From contig CM106586.1 of NCBI GenBank assembly GCA_048013815.1, positions 16,864,001-16,928,000 of the forward strand: DNA of 64,000 nt, read 5' to 3'. Under the pieces are notes generated by a model. That model was not told the DNA's origin and did not search any database. It saw only the letters and a program-made list of their open reading frames with translations. The stretch comes from Setoptus koraiensis (lineage: Eukaryota > Arthropoda). The translations under genes and the position numbers were made by a program. Below are positions 25,801 to 35,274 of the stretch, one piece after another (the stretch's first letter is position 1; each line of letters begins with the position of its first letter).

Positions 25801-26102
25801 CGCTCGCCAATTGTGTCTGCCGCGCCCGGCGAGTCCGCTTCGCCCGGCGTGTCCGCTTCGCCCGGCGTGTCCGGCGCGCCCGGCGCGTCCGCTGGCCGCT
25901 CGCCCGCGTCCGCCGGCCGGGCCCCGTTGGCCTGTTGTTTGGCTTGTTGTTCGTCCAGTTGTCCCCGTATGTCGCCTATCATGTCGTCGAAATTGGCCAC
26001 CTCTGTCAGTGTTTCGTTGCGCTTGTTGACCGCTGTTCGCAGGGTTCGCTTGTAGTTGGCGGGATTTTTGCAGCACGAGAAACACAACAACAATTGCAAC
26101 AT
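22834..26102 (-). CDS. Catalytically dead ADAR-type deaminase-domain protein (ADAD-like), three exons
   Basis: Exons at 26,102-24,540, 24,377-23,946 and 23,721-22,834, all phase 0, encode about 960 residues. Residues from about 320 follow the ADAR/ADAT1 editase fold in order: ARRALLCYLYKEID (ADAR SRRSLLRFLY), a shortened insert, HKICLWNVLGLQ/GSLLGMLVEPVYLDHILLG ([31 protein letters not shown] in ADAR2), SLNWTY, SRLCKAQMMQRLLRI (SRLCKHALYCRWMRV), then YRALKNLAFQY and DWVNSYDK. The exon 1/2 junction falls inside the conserved QGSLL block and restores it exactly. Every catalytic residue is lost: HAE reads TRA, the PCG motif is absent, and the third zinc Cys reads Leu. Several positions that line the inositol-phosphate pocket in ADAR2 (RR, K, W, Y, W) remain. 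There is no dsRNA-binding domain; the first 300 residues are low-complexity and acidic. The tail is Ser/Pro-rich and ends in a Lys-rich stretch. Likely a pseudoenzyme; role unknown. Confidence 0.85.
23810..23902. repeat. 11-bp tandem repeat in intron 2 of the ADAR-like gene
   Basis: About eight copies of TCACGATATTT, with A/T swaps and one-base insertions, inside the intron at 23,722-23,945. Confidence 0.9.
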
Positions 26103-26391
26103 TTTGTCAGCCGATTCTGATTACCTGTGTCTGCATGAACGTGATTGACGGAGTGTCGCCACTGCACATTGATTATTTTTTGGGTATTTGGGTGATGCGC
26201 GAATAGTGAATCTGTGTGTGGTGATGACCAAGTTGATGGCACCTATCAAATGCAAATCTCATCGCTCGCTGGCCGCTGGACTTTACTTCGGGCCTGGCCA
26301 ATCAACGACGACGAGCCAATAAATCAGTATGTGTGTGTCCAACGTGGTGTGCGTAGTGTGTGTACACAAGTGACAAATGGCAAGCGATTTA

Positions 26392-26428
26392 TTGTTGTTG
26401 TTGTTGTTGTTGCTGTTGTTGTTGTTGT
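26392..26428. repeat. (GTT)n microsatellite
   Basis: About 12 GTT units with one GCT interruption. Confidence 0.95.
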
Positions 26429-27138
26429 GTGATCAACCAAACGGAGATGCACGATCGTCGAGTGGATGTGTGCCGATCATATCTAGCGCACTCACAATGC
26501 CGACATACTAGCAATGTTCAATTGGATTGTGTATCTGATTGACACAATGCACAATTGATACACGAATTGTGTCAAACGTGAGCTCGCTGCGAGGATTCTC
26601 CGCCGCGTCTATCTGTGGCTGGCATCTAGCGCTATCGCAATCGCGCTCGCTTGCCAATCAGATCGACGCATTGTTTTTCTGGCGAAAACAGGAAACTCCG
26701 ACGGCACGACAACAACAACACATACACTGCCAGTCACAGTGTGTGTTGGGTCAATTATCGTCTCAAATCGGTGGCGGCCATCGGACAGCCCCGGGCAGCG
26801 GGCACAGTTCACGGCTGGCCAGATCTTCATTATCATTATCACACGTCGTCGTCATTGTGACACATTCACACCGAATGATTCACCATGAAAACTATTGAAC
26901 TATTGAAAGTGACGAGAACTCGCCGGTAGCGACTTTTCAACACTTTGCAAGTGCATCAATTTCATTTGTGTCGCAACGTCGCTTTGGTCCGCTGACAGTG
27001 ATACCCGTCGTCGCATTATAACACCGCTGTATTTTGCAACTTATCTCACAGAAACGTATCGCCATATCTCACAGATATGTTATTGTATTTTATCTGACAC
27101 CATGTTACAGCATTGCGCCCCACTCCATTGGCGCTGCC

Positions 27139-27220
27139 ACATTGTCAACATTGGCAACATTGGCAACATCGGCAACATCGGCGACATTGGCAACATCGGC
27201 GACATTGGCGACATTGGCAA
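27139..27220. repeat. 9-bp tandem repeat (about 9 units)
   Basis: Copies of ACATTGGCA alternating with ACATCGGCA and ACATCGGCG. Confidence 0.9.
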
Positions 27221-28858
27221 GATTAGATTAGATTGCGTCCATTAATAGAGCTACTAACTAGTTGTCGACTATGGTGCCTTCATCGCCATTGTTCGCTCGA
27301 TAATTGAGACGGCGCCGCAATAATTGCAACAATGCGCGCTGATGAGTCATACCTCTTGGGCTGACTTGAATTTGGTTTATCTTTTCATTCATTTCTTACT
27401 TCCGCAATCTTGATTTGACGGGCCGATTCGAGTCGTATCCAGGGCCTAATTTGAGTTTACTTCAGGCTCTCATTCGAGCTGTATCCAGGGTCTGAAAGTG
27501 AGCGCATGCAGAAAATAGAGCTGTCAGAAATAGAGCGGTCAGAAATAGAGAGAAATTCGCCACAAATACTGGCTCAATTGGATGAGCGCGAGATTTTTCG
27601 AGGCACCAAGCTGAGACATAATCGGCGAACCAGTCGCTCTCAGAAACATGGAGAAAATTGAGACGACTCCGGCGAGCTTGCGAGCGAACACAAGCACTCC
27701 CAAATCCATCCGGCGAAGATCGCACATCCCCGCTCGCTGGACCGGCTTTTGGGGCATGGGGCATGGGGCCCGTGCAAATGCCAAAATGCAATGTACACTC
27801 GCCAAAGCTGGCCTCATACCTGTCGACCTGTTTCGCCGAGCCAATCAATTTTGCGACAAACTCGTGCGCACATTTTGCAATAATTGAAAGGCACGGCCAG
27901 TTGCCGGTTCGGTTTCGGATATGTGCTCGAGATATATACCCGAGAGTTGTCAGCAGCGATCAACTGTGCAACGGTGTCGAAACAACCGGAAATGAGGCGG
28001 CTATCCATTGTGAATCAGTGGCCGATGCGCTAATAACGGCGTAGCACACTTGTATTAAACGATAAACGTCATTTGGACGGCTGGCCAGCAACCGATCCAG
28101 TTGCTCGCCAGCGCAACCTAGATTTTAGCGCACCTAGGGCCACTTAGGCATCGGATCAGCGCAAATTGTGCACCAAACAGACCGTATTATCTCCCGAGTG
28201 GATGGTCAGTTGCATATCAATTGATTTTGCCCACTGAAACAGTTCTGTGAATTGAAGTTTGCTTTGGGCGATGCCCGGATAGCCATAAACAATCAGTCTG
28301 CTGTTGAAATGAGTAAAATAATCTCGCCAAGGCGAAAGCGTTCGGCTGGACCGATAAAGTGGCGCCATCTTGCCATGCAGATCAGAGAGTTTTTCGGTCT
28401 ACGCGACCAATGTTGTTCACTCCGACAACTGTCGCCCCAACACGGTTTCAAACACGGATTTGGGTCGAGCTGTAAGTTTGTTGCAAATTGCAACCAATGG
28501 CGACAAGCTTTCATCATCTCATGCCATCCTTACAAAAACTAGCTGACTTCTTCGTTGCGATCAAGTATCCAAACAGACCTTGCCGACGCTTGTGATATCA
28601 AACTTCGCCAGGCACCGGCTGATCGATGTATGGCAGCCACAACGCCGCAAGCACCAAACTGCGATTTTTTTTTTCTAATATTTCAAGAACCGTATGTCAG
28701 ATGGCGCGGAAATTTTGGAGGTGAGTAGAGGCCCCCAAAGATAAACAAAAATAAACGAAAAAAAACGTTTTGATCAGATGGGTCTTCACGCCTTCGACTG
28801 ATTTGTACACGATAATGAGAATTAGATTGAGACACTAGAATGTTGACAGCAACAAACA

Positions 28859-28979
28859 CACTGAAAGACTGACCGTAGTGAAATGTAGTCCAAACGACAG
28901 TTATCGAACGAATCACAAGTAGAGATAAATAATTTTCATGCTCGTTCTGGCATCATACATTTGACAAATTAAACTCACC
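28859..28979. repeat. Diverged direct repeat, copy 1
   Basis: About 120 bp resembling 31,821-31,945. Shared blocks include TAGTGAAATG, AGTTATCG, AATCAC and ACATTTGAC, in the same order and orientation. The two copies flank the M13 peptidase gene. Confidence 0.55.
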
Positions 28980-29127
28980 TGTCAGCGGGCCCACTCAACA
29001 AATGTGTATTGAAGTATTCAGTCATAGTTGAAATTCACAACGATGTGTTGTTGTTCACTTTAATTTGTTCTAAAATGTCTTAATAACAAAAAACTACATT
29101 TGTTATTGATCCAATCGTGATGAAAAA

Positions 29128-31357
29128 TCACCAGACTGAACATTCCAGTGAAGGATCCATCGCCGGGCAGTTGTATGCCGCTCTAAATTCGGGAACACTA
29201 GATAGGGCTACGTTGACTCGGAATCTAGCTGGACTATGTGTGTCGTCCATGATCTGTTGCTTCAGATAAGAGGCCGAATATTCGCCACACCATGAATTAC
29301 CTGCCGATAACCAGAAAAGCTGGTCGACAGTATATTTCAACCCTGGCAATAAGGGTTCGTCGCCGTAGTCTTTCCTCCACATATTGTATGCAATATAAGC
29401 GGTCTTGTAACCGCCGTAGTCTGCAACGTTTTCTCGCGAAGTTTTTTCGCCGTCTAATCTTAATTTCGCTGTTGGGTCAGTCTGGTTGCTGTACCGATCC
29501 ACAATACATTTTTCACGTCGCTTAAATTCATTACGAGCATTAGTTGTTCCAAAACCGCCAAAAAGGTGATCTTCTGAATCGAATCCATGCGTAATCTCAT
29601 GGCCTAAAATACTACCTATGAGACCGAAATTGATGTAGTTCGGTCGAGATTTCACATAAACCGGGGCTTTAATTGTTATTGCCGGCATATAAATCGCTTC
29701 GTTGAGAATATATTTCTCACCGAAATCTTCCTCAGAAAAATAGGAAGGATTGTAGAAGGGAGATGGTCGAAGTACTGCTACAAGCCCATCAAACTTAGAC
29801 TTCAATAAATATTGGTAGAGCCCACTCCGGGTCAGATTCGTCAGGGTTTCGTTATTTTTAAAAAAATCGTTTTCGTCGATTACCAAACCTTTGTACATCT
29901 GTTCCAATAAACGATCATTCAATAAATTTTTCGGGTACCCAATCTCACTTTTCATCCTTTGTGCCCTTGTAAGAGCCGAATCTTTCGTCTCCGAGTCTAT
30001 CCATGTAGTCCTGTCCAGCAACTGTGTGAACCCTTTCTGTATATAATGCATCATTTGCTCAACGGGTTTTTTAGATTCCTCATTGAACACTCTTCTGACA
30101 TATAATGATGACAGGGGTGCTGGAAAATATCGTCGAACCAGCAGTAGACAAACTTCCCATCCTGGAGATACTGGGCTGGAGTCCGCATCAGGATAGTCTG
30201 TGAGAATTCATGTTCGAATGCAGATAGATTGAAATGCTCAGATTATCGGTATGAAATTTGCCCAATTAATCAGTACAAGAACTTGACAATTTAGATAAAA
30301 TATCTATCTATGACTAAGGTATACTGCGGTTAGCTCACCTTGTATTGTCATGTTTAGGTTATCTGATAAAAATGATGAGGTGCCGTCAACCTGTTAATTA
30401 TTACATGATTGAACGAGATAACAATTCAACGTTAGTGAGTGTTGCATTTTGATAGCAAATCAATTTATACCAGCCAGCTCTTGACCAATCAATTTTACAT
30501 GATCATCGCAGTTTATTCCATCTCTAATGGAAAGTTTTCACGATGCTTACTTGAGTTTGGAGATCAGTGTCAAAATAGTTGAATTGTGGGTAATCCTGTC
30601 CCAATCGGATGTTTTTGCTGGACGAAACTGTGTCAGCAAAAACAGACAAATCTGAGGGATGGTAAAAAGAAAAAATGCTATTATTATCAAATACTGAATT
30701 TGTTATTGCACATGACAGGTAACTTGTATCTCTGACATGATTCATCATTATTTAGATTTACTTACCTAACTTCATACAGCTACGGTAAAAGCTGATCATC
30801 TTCGCGAACACTGGCCGATTCAATCCTATAGAACTATCCTCCATGGCGTCTCTCAACTTAATCCATTCAGCATTGTAACTAATTGAAAACTGATCAATAT
30901 CATTTTTATCCTGTAATAGGTCTCTAGACTGTTTCCAATTCCCACAGGAAAACTAATAAAAAAACACAAGTCAGAATACGATATTACCACAGCAAGAATG
31001 AATGAATGAAACTATTATTTGGAAACTGACCTGGTAAAAGTCCTCGCAAGGGTTCGCAGTTTCGTTCATATTATTCAAGAGTTCGGCAGCTAAATGATCG
31101 AAGCGAGATAAAAGTTTCAAATTGTTGGTTGTAAGAATAAGTTATTGATTATGAGTTCTTGAATTGAAATAACATTCCTAAAGGAGGACATACTCACCCG
31201 CCTTGACGCATCCGGGTGTCATGCAAACATTGGGGGACTCTTTGCCTTTAGTTTGCGATGGTTTATAACCAATGGATTCAAATGGTGAGGCTGACACTGA
31301 ATGGATCAACTGCACCGAGAAATAAAAAGTGCTGATCAGCACGATTGCAATCTTCAT
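29128..31357 (-). CDS. Neprilysin-like M13 metallopeptidase, six exons, unusually short
   Basis: Secreted or surface zinc endopeptidase that trims small peptides. Six exons (31,357-31,198; 31,089-31,031; 30,952-30,766; 30,651-30,551; 30,390-30,339; 30,197-29,128) have GT-AG introns with matching phases and give 542 residues. It opens with a signal peptide ending near HSVSA, then CMTPGCVKA and NPCEDFYQFSCGNW, the M13 N-terminal cysteine motifs. The catalytic end is intact: HEITHGFD (zinc His pair and Glu), ENVADYGG (third ligand), WLSAGNSWCG, THSPARFRV (substrate-binding His and Arg) and the terminal CSVW. Family members run about 700-770 residues. About 200 residues are missing from the N-terminal helical lobe, between YRSCMKL and the YVRRVF region. 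A TATA box lies about 180 nt upstream of the start codon. There is no membrane anchor besides the signal peptide. Confidence 0.92.
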
Positions 31358-31538
31358 GTTCGGTTTTTTGACGATTTTGTGGCTGTAACTTGATTGGTAA
31401 ATTGAATATACTGATAATTAATTAACTTCAATATCCACTATAAATTTTATTTGAACAATTACCATGGGTTCGAATGGATAAAAACAGATATACTTTGACT
31501 GTGATGTCTCTTCTGAGGATCATACTCACCAGTCGACC

Positions 31539-31547
31539 CTATTTATA
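31539..31547 (-). promoter_or_regulatory. TATA box of the M13 peptidase gene
   Basis: TATAAATAG on the minus strand, followed by a TCAGA initiator-like site about 33 nt downstream. That predicts a 5' UTR of about 155 nt before the signal-peptide ATG. Confidence 0.6.
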
Positions 31548-31820
31548 TCAATTGTTCCAAGACACATCTCAATAGTTGTTGTTCGAGCCATCATCTTAAA
31601 ACTTTCAATCTGTTGCTTGCAAGAATTGTCAATCAGTCGAGAAAAATTATCATGGCAGCTTATCCTTACCTGGCCAGCGGCCACACAACCCGCTTGTCAT
31701 ATTTGATTACTAAATGATTATTCCATAACAATCGTCATATCCTGTCTTTGCTATACCCACTGATGGGTAGCAGGCAATGAGAAAGAGATTGGCATAAGAA
31801 AACTATGACAAAAACGGCCT

Positions 31821-31945
31821 CACTGAAACACTGACATCAAATAGTGAAATGCAATCAAAACAATAGTTATCGGGCAAATCACTAATAACTTTAATTATCT
31901 ACCTTGTTCTAATATCGAACATTTGACGAATTGAAGTTTTCACTA
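31821..31945. repeat. Diverged direct repeat, copy 2
   Basis: Partner of 28,859-28,979; roughly three-quarters of aligned positions match by eye, with small indels. It lies about 460 bp upstream of the M13 start codon. Confidence 0.55.
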
Positions 31946-34232
31946 TCTGAGGTCTGATAGGAAACACTTTCAGAGAGCAGAACTATTCTAACAAAACTAA
32001 CAAACACATGTCTCGACGTGCAACAGCATTACAGAGTTCAATGAATATCTTCTATTGCAAGGCATTGAAATGATTCAAGCTTTGTTGGACCACCTATCTT
32101 AATGCACGAGTCATTGATGTCGTTGAATTGAATTGTTTAAAATTGTAACAAGTATATGATGATTGCTATTCAATGTTATCACTCGCTTAAGAAGTAAAAA
32201 ACACAAGAGCATCATTGAACAATTAGCAACAAGCGTATTTGATATTTTTATTCTTAGATTGCTATTTGCTTTCGCATTCGACTCTATCAATTCCTGTAGT
32301 TGAATCGATTTGAGGTAACGACCGTAAGATATTTCCTCATCAATCTATCATTGAGCATAGGCATCAAACCATGTTACGTGATTACTATAACTCCGGCAGT
32401 AGTTAAGTCGTGCTTCCTCTAGTCATTGTTGTTAAGCCATTTCATCGTACTATATGAATTGTCTCGACACGAAACCAAAGAATAACTTGGAACAGGGACA
32501 ATCAGCAAAGACGAGATGAAAAATACAAAGGGCATTTCTCACAGGACGTCCTATCAATATACAGTATATATAACTGTTTAATATAAATGGACAGATTAAC
32601 ATGCTCTATATGACATGACCAACGGAAATGGATCTCGAGAAAGAAATCGAACAATCGGATGGAGGTCTCTGCCCTGCTCCAGACACTGATTGCAAATTCC
32701 CCCCTGAAATCGTTTGCTCTTTCCGGGGATCTTGCAAAATCCATGGAACCCGATGATAGCGAGCGAAGAGATGAGCGAGACACAATGCTTAGAGGCTTGC
32801 TTAAATTGTTGGAATGCCAGACTCTGCGATGCCGATATTTTCTGGTATACTACGTCTCGTGCACTTAATTGTATTTTTCATTTGTTACGATGATGACAGC
32901 TCACAAATCGCGTGCCCACAGGTGCAATACTAACATTCGGACTTAATATGCAGACTGGACAGCGTTTCTAAGACGCAGTATGAAACGAGAGAGCAGTCGG
33001 AAAGGCGAAAATTCAGCGGACAAAAGATGAGGACAGATAAGTCCAGACCTGAGTATGATTAAAAGTATGATAGCGGACGGCAAAATTCGTTCAGAGACGT
33101 GCAAGATTTGGTGTTCGCGAGAAGGAAATAGAATTGAAAGATAAGGTGCGATTAGTTTATTTGCTAAAAAAAATGACCTGTTACTTTACACCAAGAGAGA
33201 TTATCAGAAACATTTCAGTGTCACAGATCTGTCGCAAGTGTGTTCGTATACTCATGATGAATCATAGACAAACATCAGCTATGTTTGCACCACGGGGAGT
33301 TTCATCATCTCAGGTCACCAAAATAGACCAAAGTTTGAAAGAATTGAAAATGCGAAAAGAAAACAATGCTCTTTGATTGCTATCGATTCTTACTGCCGTT
33401 CTCGGCGATTGCCGAAAACCTTAGATTAGTCTTGTTGCTTGTGTCCAAAGTGAGTACTCCGGTCAATTTGACTCTTTGATTGCGCGAATTCTCGCTTGTT
33501 TTCGAGGGTCCGGGGTCCGACACGATGGTCGGACATCACGGTTGCCCAACTTGGAAAGTACGGTTCTTCGATCTATGAATATTGAACAAGTGACCTGCGA
33601 ATGATCCCATCAAACCCCCAACTAAACGAGCAACCTTTTTGAGAAGAATTTTTTGATCGGCCGAGCGTGCCTTTGTCCGGCCGGAAATGAACTTGTGTTT
33701 CTGATTCTTTTCGAACAAGAGCTGTACTTTGTTGCACGTTTAGTGTCGACGAAGGTGTCGGTGCTCGATTCTCAAGACATATTTGGATAGCTGCGGCTAT
33801 TGGGGATGGCTAGAGAATGACAGACCTGAACATGTCCCAACTAATAAGCTATTTTGTTATAATGTCATTTGAAATAACATTAAATTGCTGGCGAAATATA
33901 AGTCTGGAGGCTGTTGCGAGAGGCTGTGTCGCGAAAGTCTGGCAAGGTGGCGCCACCTTGGCGAGCGAATCGGAACAACTGTGAGTTGATGATGGAAAGA
34001 GGTTTCGCGTTACATGTTGTATATTGCGCCGCCATGTGCTCACATATATTGTTTTGTGCGTGTGTGCCCTGTGATAATGCAGCCATAAAGTTTGTAGAAC
34101 ATTGGCACAAGATTGGTCTGTGCCTCGACAAATCGTGTGCGTGCCGTTTGGTGCGTTTCACACACTGCTCACACACACACACACACACACACAGTTGGTT
34201 GGGCTTGGGTGAAGTGTGTGTGCAAAGGCTGT

Positions 34233-34256
34233 AGTTGTTGTTGTTGTTGTTGTTGT
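34233..34256. repeat. (GTT)n microsatellite
   Basis: Eight GTT units. Confidence 0.9.
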
Positions 34257-34488
34257 GCGTGCGCCTCATGTTGTTGAGTGCGCGAGAAGAGCCTAACTAG
34301 CAGACAAACGAGCGGACACATTCTAATGCAATGATATGGCGCTTGTACTATTAATGAGATTGCGATGATAATTTTTGCAAACACAAACATAAACAACACA
34401 CACACACACACGATATAAACAAACCGTGTCTACTGTAATAACTAATATTAACAGCAATACATATGTACTGGTGGTCTTTGTTGTTCGT

Positions 34489-34583
34489 CAACAACAACAG
34501 CAGCAACAACAACGGCGGCAGCAACAACAACGGCAGCAACAGCAACAACAACAACGGCAACAACAACAAACACTGGCAGCAGC
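34489..34583. repeat. Imperfect (CAA/CAG)n repeat
   Basis: CAACAACAG-type run interrupted by GGC. The Asn- and Gln-rich frames across it are repeat artefacts. Confidence 0.9.
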
Positions 34584-34743
34584 AACGCTGGACGACTAGC
34601 TCGAAGCTCACGGCTCCAGCGCTCGTTTGGGATATATCAGATGCACCGAGAGAGCCAACTCGATAGAATTAATATTGTTAATTGATAATATAAATTTCTC
34701 CGTGTCGACTGATAGATAAATTTTGTAAAATTGTTTCCACAGC

Positions 34744-34782
34744 GCACACATACACACACACACTCACACACACACACACACA

Positions 34783-34837
<55 letters not shown>

Positions 34838-34842
34838 ACACA
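34744..34842. repeat. Long (CA)n microsatellite
   Basis: About 99 nt of CA with four single-base interruptions, the longest dinucleotide tract in the window. Confidence 0.97.
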
Positions 34843-35274
34843 AGTGCTAGTAACGAGAGCGGCGGTATTGTTATTATTATCAACTCATTTTAGCTGACTA
34901 CAATTACTGTTATCTCCACACACCACAACCATCTTGGTACACTAGAGTCTAGACGGGCAAATAAAACACAAATATATTTATATTATATATTATATATTTG
35001 CATTATCTACCATTCGATCGCCAGCAGCATTCGCCTATCGAGTGTGCAATCGCCCACAACAATAACCATACGTCTGCAACAACGGCGACAAGAAACAATA
35101 TCATCGTCAACACGATTCACGCATTCAGGGAAGTGGTCCAAGTTTGAGCAAAAGCAGTAACTGTTTGCCACAACATTATCGTACACACGTATCATTATTA
35201 TTACTATTTCACGCAACACTCACAACAATACTACATTTGCTGACTTACTCATCTGAGCTCTGCTGCAACATACG

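Larger units (their letters stand above)
26103..29127. other. Spacer upstream of the ADAR-like gene; base composition changes here
   Basis: No supportable exon on either strand. I looked for a dsRNA-binding domain that could belong to the ADAR-like gene and found none. GC- and CpG-rich up to about 28.0-28.7 kb, then AT-rich. It contains a GTT microsatellite, a 9-bp tandem repeat and the left copy of a repeat that recurs upstream of the M13 peptidase. Confidence 0.6.
31358..35274. other. Spacer between the M13 peptidase and the SKICH gene
   Basis: Holds the M13 promoter on the left and the SKICH-gene promoter on the right. Short overlapping open frames on the plus strand (32,622-32,868 and 33,070-33,373) encode peptides that I do not recognise and that have no start or splice support. 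The right end (34,140-34,850) is dominated by CA and CAA microsatellites. Confidence 0.5.

Noticed and set aside
24153-26120. Long antisense open frames across the ADAR-like gene
   Set aside because: Same artefact; the minus-strand frame carries the conserved motifs and spliced phases.
28156-28368. Minus-strand 70-codon frame that reads like protein
   Set aside because: No recognised family, no splice or promoter support, single short frame in the composition-transition zone.
33070-33373. Plus-strand ~100-codon frame ending in a Lys-rich helix
   Set aside because: No ATG near its start, no homology recognised and no flanking splice signals I trust.
34463-34666. Asn-rich open frame upstream of the SKICH gene
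   Set aside because: Created by the CAA/CAG repeat; more likely 5' flank or UTR.
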